64,000 nt of DNA from Sorghum bicolor (Eukaryota; Streptophyta; Magnoliopsida; Poales; Poaceae), in NCBI RefSeq assembly GCF_000003195.3, contig NC_012875.2, positions 13,661,405-13,725,404 on the forward strand, given 5' to 3'. The position numbers and the translations under genes are program-made. Positions 1-10,825 of this stretch are shown piece by piece (positions within the stretch are counted from its first letter, which is position 1; each line of letters opens with the position of its first letter). Under the pieces are notes generated by a model. That model was not told where the DNA came from. It ran no database searches and saw only the letters and a program-made list of their open reading frames with translations.

Positions 1-3000
1 CTCGGCAAGAAATTTCAATCGAATTTTGAAGGCCTAAACGAATTCAAATAAAAAAGTTTTTGTCTACAAAGTTGTATAACTTCTCAAGATCTACAACATT
101 TATTTTGATCATTTCTTTATTTGACAAAGCCAAAACAAATTTATTTACGAATTTTACATCTCTCTTATAGTTTATGAAACTACAAGAGAGATATATAAGA
201 TTTTAGAAAAATATTAGAATCACCATGTCAGATGAACATATGACAAAATAACCTAAATAAACTCTGTAGATCTTTGAGAAATTATGAAATTTTGTATTTG
301 GCAACTTTTTTATTTGAGTTCATCTTGTGATGCAAAACCGCGTTTTTAATTGAAAATTTTAAATTTTGATTTTTTTAAACAACCTCGGATGAAAAAACTC
401 TCTAAATAAACTTTGTAGATCTCAAAAAGTTATGAAACTTTATAGTTGATAACTTTTTGTTTTGAAATCATTTTGTCATGCAAAAACTACATTTGAATTT
501 CTTAAATTTGAAAATTCTTTGCCGAGTGTTTTTCTTTGACACTAGGCAAAGACCTTCTTTGCCGAGTGTCAAAAATAAAACACTCGGCAAAGAAAATTTC
601 AAATCGAATTTTGAAGGCCTAAACGAATTCAAATTAAAAAGTTTTTAAAGACAAAGTTGTACAACTTCTCAAGATCTACAACATTTATTTTCATCATTTC
701 TTTATTTGACAAAGCCAAAACAAATTTATTTATAAATTTTACATCTCTCTTATAGTTTATGAAACTACAAGAGAGATATATAATATTTTAGAAAAATATT
801 AGAATGACCATGTCGGATGAACATATGACAAAATAACCTAAATAAACTCTGTAGATCTTGAGAAGTTATGAAATTTTGTATTTGGCAACTTTTTTATTTG
901 AGTTCATCTTGTCATGCAAAACCGCATTTATAATTGAAAATTTCAAATTTTGATTTTTTTTAAACAACCTCGGATGGAAAAACTCTCTAAATAAACTTTG
1001 TAGATCTCAAAAAGTTATGAAACTTTGTAGTTGATAACTTTTTGTTTTGAAATCATCTTGTCATCCAAAAACTACATTTGAATTTCTTAAATTTGAAAAT
1101 TCTTTGTCTAGTGTTTTTCTTTGACACTCGGCAATGACCTTCTTTGCCGAGTGTCAAAAATAAAACACTCGACAAAGAAAAATTCAAATCGAATTTTGAA
1201 GGCCTAAACGAATTCAAATAAAAAAGTTTTTAACTACAAAGTTGTATAACTTCTCAAGATCTACAATATTTATTTTGATCATTTCTTTATTTGACAAAGC
1301 CAAAACAAATTTATTTACGAATTTTACATCTCTCTCTTATAGTTTATGAAACTACAAGAAAGATATATAAGATTTTAGAAAAATATTAGAATCACCATGT
1401 GAGATGAACATATGACAAAATAACCTAAATAAACTCTGTAGATCTTGAGAAGTTATGAAATTTTGTATTTGCCAACTTTTTTTTTGAGTTCATCTTGTCA
1501 TGCAAAACCGTGTTTTTAATTGAAAATTGAAAATTTTGATTTTTTTAAACAACCTCGGATGAAAAAACTCTCTAAATAAACTTTGTAGATCTCAAAAAGT
1601 TATGAAACTTTATAGTTGATAAAATTTTGTTTTGAAATCATCTTGTTATGCAAAAACTACATTTGAATTTCTTAAATTTGAAAATTCTTTGCCGAGGCAA
1701 AGACCTTCTTTGCCAACTGTCAAAAATAAAACACTCGGCAAAGAAAATTTCAAATCTAATTTTGAAGGCCTAAACGAATTCAAATAAAAAAGTTTTTAAC
1801 TACAAAGTTGTATAACTTCTCAAGATCTACAACATTTGTTTTGATCATTTCTTTATTTGACAAAGCCAAAACAAATTTATTTACAAATTTTACATCTCTC
1901 TCTTATACTACTAGAGAGATATATAAGATTTTAGAAAAATATCAGAATCACCATGTCGGATGAACATATGACAAACTAACCACAATAAACTCTGTAGATC
2001 CTGAGAAGTTATGAAATTTTGTATTTGGCAACTTTTTTATTTGAGTTCATGTCATGCAAAACCACGTTGTTAATTGAAAATTTTAAATTTTGATTTTTTT
2101 AAACAACATCGGATGTAAACTCTCTAAATAAACTTTGTAGATCTCAAAAAGTTATGAAACTTTGTAGTTGATAACTTTTTGTTCTGAAATCATCTTGTCA
2201 TGGAAAAACTACATTTGAATTATTTAAATTTGAAAATTCTTTGCCGAGTGTTTTTCTTTGACACTAGGCAAAGACCTTCTTTGCCAAATGTCAAAAATAA
2301 AACACTCGGCAAAGAAAAATTCAAATCGAATTTTGAAGGCCTAAACGAATTCAAATAAAAAAGTTTTTAACTACAAAGTTGTACAACTTCTCAAGATCTA
2401 CAACATTTATTTTGATCATTTCTTTATTTGACAAAGCCAAAACAAAATAAAACACTCGGCAAAGAAAAATTCAAATCAAATTTTGAAGGCCTAAACGAAT
2501 TCAAATAAATAAGTTTTTAACTACAAAGTTGTATAACTTCTCAAGATCTACAATATTTATTTTGATCATTTCTTTATTTGACAAAACCAAAACAAATTTA
2601 TTTACGAATTTTACATCTCTCTCTTATAGTTTATGAAACTACAAGAGAGATATATAAGTTTTTAGAAAAATATTAGAATCACCATGTCGGATGAATATTT
2701 GACAAAATAACCAAAATAAACTCTGTAGATCTTGAGAAGTTATGAAATTTTGTATTTGGCAACTTTTTTATTTGAGTTCATCATGTCATGTAAAACCACG
2801 TTTTTAATTGAAAATTTTAAATTTTGATTTTTTAAACAACCTCGGATGAAAAAACTCTCTAAGTAAACTTTGTAGATCTCAAAAAGTTATGAAACTTTAT
2901 AGTTGATAACTTTTTATTTTGAAATCATCTTGTCATGCAAAAACTACATTTGAATTTCTTAAATTTGAAAATTCTTTGCCGAGTGTTTTTCTTTGACACT

Positions 3001-3065
3001 CGGCAAAGACCTTCTTTGCCGAGTGTCAAAAATAAAACACTCGGCAAAGAAAATTTCAAATAGAA
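1..3065. repeat. CACTA-type tandem repeat array, block 1
   Basis: AT-rich array of about 580-bp units. Unit starts, taken at CTCGGCAAAG or its variants, are near 1, 583, 1168, 1734, 2305, 2455 and 3040. The unit at 2305-2454 is an internally deleted 150-bp remnant. Each boundary carries TTTGCCGAGTGT in direct and inverted copies, a motif I know from subterminal regions of grass CACTA (En/Spm-like) transposons; no CACTA terminus or transposase is visible here. Units also hold TAGATCTTGAGAAGTTAT-like sequences, one inverted and two direct. The array continues left of the window. The last five bases (TAGAA) are the left target duplication of the solo LTR. It could also be a satellite derived from a CACTA element. 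Confidence 0.8.
158..192. repeat. hairpin within the array unit (long form)
   Basis: Inverted repeat of about 15 bp (ATCTCTCTTATAGTTT against AACTACAAGAGAGAT) with a 4-base loop. The same hairpin recurs in many units. Other units carry a shortened form lacking the middle, for example 1891-1920. Confidence 0.6.
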
Positions 3066-5629
3066 TGTAACACCCTAAAAAATTGTTTCTTTGCAAATAG
3101 AGCTAAAATAATTTATTTTGTATTTTTGTGCTCATGAGAATATAGGAAGAATAATATTTTTCATTAAAATAAAATTTATCATAAGATTAGTAATATGGTT
3201 GTGCATTCATGCTGGAGAATTTATTTTATTGTGCTGAGTGAGTTGATTAAAGCTCAAAAGTATTTCAAAAGATATTTTAAAATGGTTTGGAAAATGACTT
3301 TGGAGTAAAGGAAAGGAAATTAGAAAGTATAAAAAAAAGAAAGAAAACCTCTCACCCCTCTGTTCTGGCCGTAGGCCCAACTCTTCCTCTCCCGTTTCTG
3401 GTCTTGGCCCAGCAGCGTTCCCCTCGCCTCGGTCCAGAGAACGGCCCAGTTGGCCAGCCGCGGCCGCCCCATCTCTCTCCCTCCCCACCTCTTCTCTCAC
3501 TGCCAGCCAGGCCCCGCATGGCAGCCGCGTCGTCATCTCCTTCCTCGAGTCCGAGCAGGACCCGATTCCATGCCGAACTCAATCCCAGGAAATCCGCGAT
3601 TTCCTTGCCAAAGTGCCAAACCGAGCACCCTCCATGACCCCTATTTCAATCTTTCCATCCCCGAGAGTCGCCCCGGAGCCGCAGTTGGATCCCGCCGGGA
3701 AGCAGGGAAAGCCGCCTCCGTGAAATCCTTCCTCGGCTGTCGCGTTTCCGAATTCAAGGACTTGCCAAGCTTCGGATCGAGGTTACGAAGATGCCTAGCC
3801 CCTTCTCTTGCTCTCTACTGCGTTCTGACAATCCTACCGCGCTGCCGAACCTCGCAGGGGCCCAAGGATCCGCCCCATCTCGACGCCGGGTCACCCCGAG
3901 CTCCCTCTGCCCGCGATAAGACCCTGGGTGAGTTCGCGTATGACCACTCTATCTCCATGTGCAATTTCTGTCGAAAACCGAGACCGGTATCGCGTTTGGT
4001 AAAGCTCCGACGAGCCCTATCCATGGCGCCGCCGCGCCGGACCTCTGCTCCGGTGGCTGGCCGGCCGGTGGTCGCCCCAGATCGATCTTGTGCCGTCCGA
4101 TGAAAGATCAATGGCCAAGATTAGAAAATACCCCTTCGGGGTAACATTTGCTAAAGAGAGCCTGTAATATTTGAGTACTAACCCGCGATCCTAAAGTGTA
4201 TTCCCAAAATACGTTTTCTTTTTCCAAACACGCAAACAGCTCGGTTCAGTTTACAAATACATTATCAATATTTACAGATTTGCCACTGAAACTGTTTTAG
4301 CCATAAAATGCTCATTTTACATCCGATTTGGTCCATTCAAATTGCGTTGGATTCGTAATAATGAACTCTGCATGTTAATAATATTGTTTACTCAGTTTGA
4401 AACTTTTTAATTTCGTGATCCTATTTAATTAATTATTTATCTATAGGAAATCTTAGAAAATTCATATCTTCTCCGTTTCAACTCCGATTTTCGTGATCTT
4501 TATGTCTGTGAAATCGTAGCGATGCGTAGAATCATTTTATAAACTTTTCTCACTGTTTTTATATGATTGGTGTACTGTTCTAATTGTAGCCTTGTTTGTT
4601 TCATGTATGTTTCTTCGATTGTTTGTGTGATCGATGATCGTGATTAGACGGTGAATATTCTGTGGTGATCAAGAGTGCTACAACAAGCAAGATCAGTACT
4701 TGGACATTTAGCAGGATCAGCAAGAGCAATTGGATCAAGGCAAGTATAGCATTTGGATTTTATTTCTGTGACCATGATCTTGTGACTTGATTAATGTTTA
4801 AGCAACAAATGATAAAAATGACTCTTTAGCCACTTGATGATTTATCCGTAAGTGATAACCGGGACAACAGTGCAACCATGAGGGCTATAATGGCTCTGGC
4901 TTTAGTTAAGTATGAGTAACTTTTCTAGCTCGTTAGCGGTTACCCGTTGTGGCGCAATTGGGGAATAGCAGACCGTGGATTCCTGCGGGTGAATCACACG
5001 GACTGACTAATGAAACCAAGCGGCCCTAACTTATTAGACGAACCTTTGAAAGACTTCATAGTGATCCCTGCCGACCTCCCTAGGAAGGGGGTTAAGAGAC
5101 TAGCTACCTCGGGCGAAAGGGTAAATCATGACTCATGGGTAAAGATGTGCAACCTCTGCAGAGGGTTAAAAACTGGTATACTAGCCGTGCTCGCGGTTAT
5201 GAGCGGCCTTGGGGATTCTTGCTGCAACGATGATGATTCCTGTGTGTTAAATATGCTCATTATTATTGTTTAATGATTTACATAATTTATGTCACATTGA
5301 TCATGAGATTGTGGGAGCTATACAATCTAGTTGCTATACTTGTGGAGTTCGACATGGACTCACTCTTGCTATTTCCCCCAAACCTCAGGAGAAGTTTAGG
5401 CTTGTGATCAACCAGTCAGTTGGATCCTGTAGAGTGAAGTTAATACCCGAAGTTGGAGTTGTCTATCCGCTGTTTGATACTAAAGGTTATCTCTTTTATA
5501 CTAAGTACGTTATATAATTTATGCATTGTCTTTTGATATTACCCCTTATTTGTAGCTATATGTGAGATTTGGATTTTAAAACACACATATGGTGCATATC
5601 TTGTTTTGTCCTTAAAATCGGGTATTACA
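3066..5629 (+). mobile_element. solo LTR of a Ty3/Gypsy (Tekay-like) retrotransposon
   Basis: A 2,564-bp segment begins TGTAACACCC, ends GGGTATTACA, and is flanked by the perfect 5-bp duplication TAGAA (3061-3065 and 5630-5634). It sits in an array unit that resumes on the other side. There is no internal region, primer site or second LTR, so this is a solo LTR, normally left by recombination between the two LTRs of a full element. A GC-rich island lies at about 3350-4110 in otherwise AT-rich sequence. The block at 5140-5215 resembles the sense strands of the element A and C LTRs, which gives the plus orientation. The ORFs of up to 217 codons over the GC island run in several frames on both strands and look like composition artefacts. 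Confidence 0.93.
5140..5215 (+). promoter_or_regulatory. LTR block conserved among different Gypsy families
   Basis: Contains CCTCTGCAGAG, then ACTGGTATACTAGCCGTG, then GAGCGGCC. Diverged copies occur on the minus strand in both LTRs of element A (11391-11450 and 35191-35250) and of element C (about 40356-40418 and 55856-55919), although the surrounding LTR sequence is largely unalignable by eye. Persistence of one block in diverged LTRs suggests a functional element, but its role is unknown. Confidence 0.5.
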
Positions 5630-7323
5630 TAGAATTTTGAAGACCTAAACGAATTCAAATCAAAAAGTTTTTAACTACAAAGTTGTATAACTTCTCAAGA
5701 TCTACAACATTTATTTTGATCATTTCTTTATTTGACAAAGCCAAAACAAATTTATTTACAAATTTTACATCTCTCTCTTATACTACTAGAGAGATATATA
5801 AGATTTTAGAAAAATATCAGAATCACCATGTCGGATGAACATATGACAAACTAACCAAAATAAACTCTCTAGATCTTGAGAAGTTATGAAATTTTGTATT
5901 TGGCAACTTTTTTATTTGAGTTCATCATGTCATGCAAAACCACGTTTTTAATTGAAAATTTTAAATTTTGATTTTTTTAAACAACATCAGATGGAAAAAC
6001 TCTCTAAATAAACTTTGTAGATCTCAAAAAGTTATGAAACTTTGTAGTTGATAACTTTTTGTTTTGAAATCATCTTGTCATGCAAAAACTACATTTGAAT
6101 TTTTTTAAATTTGAAAATTCTTTGCCGAGTCGGTAAAGACCTTCTTTGCCGAGTGTCAAAAATAAAACACTCGGCAAAGAAAATTTCAAATCGAATTTTG
6201 AAAGCCTAAACGAATTCAAGTAGAAAAGTTTTTAACTACAAAGTTGTATAACTTCTCAAGATCTACAACATTTATTTTGATCATTTCTTTATTTGTCAAA
6301 GCCAAAACAAATTTATTTACAAATTTTACATCTCTCTCTTATAGTTTATGAAACTACAAGAGAGATATATAAGATTTTAGAAAAATATTAGAATCACCAT
6401 GTCAGATGAACATATGACAAAATAACCAAAATAAACTCTGTAGATCTCAAAATGTTATGAAACTTTGTAGTTGATAACTTTTTTATTTGAGTCCATCATG
6501 TCACGCAAAACCGCGTTTTTAATTGAAAATTATAAATTTTGATTTTTTTAAACAACCTCGGATGGAAAAACTCTCTAAATAAACTTTGTAGATCTCAAAA
6601 AGTTATGAAACTTTGTAGTTGATAACTTTTTGTTTTGAAATCATCTTGTCATGCAAAAACTACATTTGAATTTCTTAAATTTGAAAATTCTTTGCCGAGT
6701 GTTTTTCTCGGCAAAGACCTTCTTTGCCGAGTGTCAAAAATAAAACACTCGGCAAAGAAAATTTCAAATCGAATTTTGAAGCCCTAAACGAATTCAAATC
6801 AAAAAGGTTTTAACTATAAAGTTGTATAACTTCTCAAGATCTATAACATTTATTTTGATCATTTCTTTATTTGACAAAGCCAAAACAAATTTATTTACAA
6901 ATTTTACATCTCTCTCTTATACTACTAGAGAGATATATAAGACTTGAGAAAAATATTAGAATCACCATGTCGGATGAACATATGACAAAATAATCAAAAT
7001 AAACTATGTAGATCTTGAGAAGTTAAGAAATTTTGTATTTGGCAACTTTTTTATTTGAGTTCGTCTTGTCATGCAAAACCGCGTTTTTAATTGAAAATTT
7101 TAAATTTTGATTTTTTTAAACAACCTCGGATGGAAAAACTCTCTAAATAAACTTTGTAGATCTTAAGAAGTTATTAAACTTTGTAGTTGATAACTTTTTG
7201 TTTTGAAATCATCTTGTCATGCAAAACTACATTTGAATTTCTTAAATTTGAAAATTCTTTGCATGAGTGTTTTTCTCTAACAGTCGGCAAAGACCTTCTT
7301 TGCCGAGTCTCAAAAATAAAACA

Positions 7324-8475
7324 CTCGGCAAAGAAAATTTCAACTCGAATTTTGAAGGCCTAAACGAATTCAAATCAAAAAGTTTTTAACTACAAAGTAG
7401 TATAACTTCCCAAGATCTACAACATTTATTTTGATCATTTCTTTATTTGACAAAGCCAAAACAAATTTATTTACAAATTTTACTTCTCTCTCTTATAGTT
7501 TATGAAACTACAAGAGAGATATATAAGATTTTAGAAAAATATTACAATCACCATGTCGGATGAACAAATCACAAAATAACCAAAATAAACTCTGTAGATC
7601 TTGAGAAGTTATGAAATTTTGTATTTGGCAGCTTTTTTATTTGAGTTCATCTTGTAATGCAAAACCGCGTTTTTAATTGAAAATTTTAAATTTTGATTTT
7701 TTAAACAACCTCGGATGGAAAAACTCTCTAAATAAACTTTGTAGATCTCAAAAAGTTATGAAACTTTGTAGTTGATAACTTTTTATTTTGAAATCATCTT
7801 ATCATGCCAAAACTACATTTGAATTTCTTAATTTTGAAAATTCTTTTCTGAGTGTTTTTCTTTGACACTCGGCAAACACCTTCTTTGCCGAGTGTTAAAA
7901 ATAAAACACTCGGCAAAGAAAGTTTTAAATCAAAATTTAAAGCGCTAAACGAATTCAAATCAAAAAGTATTTAACTACAAAGTTGTATAACTTTTCAAGA
8001 TCTACAACATTTTCTTTGATCATTTCTTTATTTGACAAAGCCAAAATAAATTTATTTATAAATTTTACATCTCTCTGTGATACTACAAGAGAGATATATA
8101 AGATTTTAGAAAAATATTAGAATCACCATGTCGGACGAACATATGACAAAATAACCTAAATAAACTCTGTAGATCTTGAGAAGTTATGAAATTTTGTATT
8201 TGGCAACTTTTTTATTTGAGTTCATCTTGTCATGCAAAACCGCGTTTTTAATTGAAAAATTTAAATTTTGATTTTTTAAACAACCTCGGATGGAAAAACT
8301 CTCTAAATAAACTTTGTAGATCTCAAAAAGTTATGAAACTTTGTAGTTGATAACTTTTTGTTTTGATATAATCTTGTCATGCAAAAACTACATTTGAATT
8401 TCTTAAATTTGAAAATTCTTTGCCGAGTGTTTTTCTCGGCAAAGACCTTCTTTGCCGAGTGTCAAAAATAAAACA
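7324..8475. repeat. array dimer, copy 1
   Basis: Two adjacent units that look like the source or sister of the next two (8476-9631). Shared private variants are AAAGTAGTATAAC, TTACTTCTCTCTC or its one-base variant, ATTACAATCACC, GGCAAACACC, and a second-unit start reading AAAGTTTTAAATCAAAATTT. Confidence 0.65.
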
Positions 8476-9631
8476 CTCGGCAAAGAAAATTAGAAATCAA
8501 ATTTTGAAGGCCTAAACGAATTGAAATCAAAGAGTTTTTAACTACAAAGTAGTATAACTTCTCAAGATCTACAACTTTTATTTTGATCATTTCTTTATTT
8601 GACAAAGCCAAAACAAATTTATTTACAAATTATACTTCTCTCTCTTATAGTTTATGAAACTACAAGAGAGATATATAAGATCTTAGAAAAATATTACAAT
8701 CACCATATCGTATGAACATATGACAAAATAACCAAAATAAACACTGTAGATCTTGAGAAGTTATGAAATTTTGTATTTGGCAACTTTTTTATTTGAGTTC
8801 ATCTTGTCATCCAAAACTGCGTTTTTACTTGAAAATTTTAAATTTTGATTTTTTTTAAACAACCTCAGATGGAAAAACTCTCTAAATAAACTTTGTATAT
8901 CTCAAAAAGTTATGAAACTTTGTAGTTGATAACTTTTTGTTTTGAAATCATCTTGTCCTGCCAAAACTATATTTGAATTTCTTAATTTTGAAAAAAAAAT
9001 TTACGAGTGTTTTTCTTTGACACTCGGCAAACACCTTCTTTGCCGAGTGTTAAAAATAAAACACTCGACAAAGAAAGTTTTAAATCAAAATTTAAAGCCC
9101 TAAACGAATTCAAATCAAAAAATATTTAACTACAAAGTTGTATAACTTTTCAAGATCTACAACGTTTTCTTTAATCATTTCTGTATTTGACAAAGCCAAA
9201 ACAAATTTATTTATAAATTTTACATCTCTCTCGTATACTATTAGAGAGATATATAAGATTTTAGAAAAATATTAGAATCACCATGTCGGATGAACATATG
9301 ACAAAATAACCTAAATAAACTCTTTAGATCTTGAGAAGTTATGAAATTTTGTATTTGACAACTTTTTTATTTGAGTTCATCTTGTCATGCAAAAGCGCGT
9401 TTTTAATTGAAAATTTTAAATTTTGATTTTTTTAAACAACCTCGGATGGAAAAACTCTCTAAATAAACTTTGTAGATCTCAAAAAGTTATGAAACTTTGT
9501 AGTTGATAACTTTTTGTTTTGATATCATCTTGTCATGCAAAAACTACATTTGAATTTGTACAGTTTGAAAATTCTTTGCCGAGTGTTTTTGTCGGCAAAG
9601 ACCTTCTTCGCCGAGTGTCAAAAATAAAACA
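8476..9631. repeat. array dimer, copy 2
   Basis: Shares the private variants of the preceding dimer in the same order, so units 10-11 and 12-13 of the array probably arose by duplication of a two-unit block rather than of single monomers. Confidence 0.65.
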
Positions 9632-10825
9632 CTCGGCAAAGAAAATTTCAAATCAAATTTTGAAACCCTAAACGAATTCAAATCAAAAAGTTTTTAACTA
9701 CAAAGTTGTATAACTTCTCAAGATCTACAACATTTATTTTGATCATTTCTTTATTTGACAAAGCCAAAACAAATTTATTTACAAATCAAATTTATTTACA
9801 AATTTTACATCTCTCTCGTATACTACTACACAGATATATAAGATTTTAGAAAAATATTAGAATCACCATGTCGGATGAACATATGACAAAATAACCAAAA
9901 TAAACTCTGTAGATCTTGAGAAGTTATGAAATTTTGTATTTGGCAATTTTTTTATTTGAGTTCATCTTGTCATGCAAAACCGCATTTTGAATTGAAAATT
10001 TTAAATTTTGATATTTTTTAAACAACCTCGGATGGAAAAACTCTCTAAATAAACTTTGTAGTTCTCAAAAGTTAAGAAACTTTGTAGTTGATAACTTTTT
10101 ATTTTGAAATCATCTTGTCATGCAAAAACTATATTTGAATTTCTTAATTTTGAAAATTCTTTACCGAGTGTTTTTTTTAACACTTGGCAAAGACCTTCTT
10201 TGCCGAGTGTTAAAAATAACACTCGGCAAAGAACGTTTTAAATCAAAATTTGAAGCCCTAAACGAATTCAAATCAAAAAGTTTTTAACTACAAAGTTGTA
10301 TATCTTCTCCAGATCTACAACATTTATTTTGATCATTTCCTTATTTAACAAAGCCAAAACAAATTTATTTATAAATTTTACATCTCTCTATAATACTACA
10401 AGAGAGATATATAAGATTTTAGAAAAATATTAGAATCACCATGTCGGATGAATATTTGACAAAATAACCAAAATAAACTCTGTAGATCTTGAGAAGTTAT
10501 GAAATTTTGTATTTGGCAACTTTTTTATTTGAGTTCATCTTGTCATGCAAAACCGCGTTTTTAAATGAAAATTTTAAATTTTGATTTTTTTTACACAACC
10601 TCGGATGGAAAAACTCTCTAAATAAACTTTATAGATCTCAAAAAGTTATGAAACTTTGTAGTTGATAACTTTTTGTTTTGAAATCATCTTGTCATGCAAA
10701 AACTACATTTTAATTTCTTAATTTTGAAAGTTCTTTGCCGAGTGTTAAAAATAAAACACTGGGCAAAGAAAGTTTTAAATCAAAATTTGAAGCCCTAAAC
10801 GAATTCAAATCAAAAAGTTTTTAAC

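Larger units (their letters stand above)
5630..10825. repeat. CACTA-type tandem repeat array, block 2
   Basis: Continuation of the array after the solo LTR. Unit starts are near 6160, 6748, 7324, 7909, 8476, 9064, 9632, 10222 and 10759. Across the block, units with the long internal hairpin (starts 6160, 7324, 8476) alternate with units having a shortened hairpin (6748, 7909, 9064), giving a dimeric higher-order period of about 1.15 kb. The last three units, starting 9632, 10222 and 10759, are all short form. The block ends in TTAAC (10821-10825), the left target duplication of element A. There are no genes. Confidence 0.8.

Noticed and set aside
3207..4144. Five overlapping ORFs of up to 217 codons on both strands in the solo LTR
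   Set aside because: They coincide with a GC-rich island where stops are rare in all frames, have Pro/Arg/Ser-rich meaningless sequence, and no recognised domain.
5010..5517. Two short ORFs at the 3' side of the solo LTR
   Set aside because: They lie in LTR sequence, one overlaps the conserved noncoding block, and the frame is not kept in the related A and C LTRs.
1..10825. CRISPR-like or centromeric satellite interpretation of the array
   Set aside because: Units are about 580 bp with no spacers, and they carry the CACTA-associated TTTGCCGAGTGT motif rather than the roughly 150-180-bp monomer of known grass centromere satellites.
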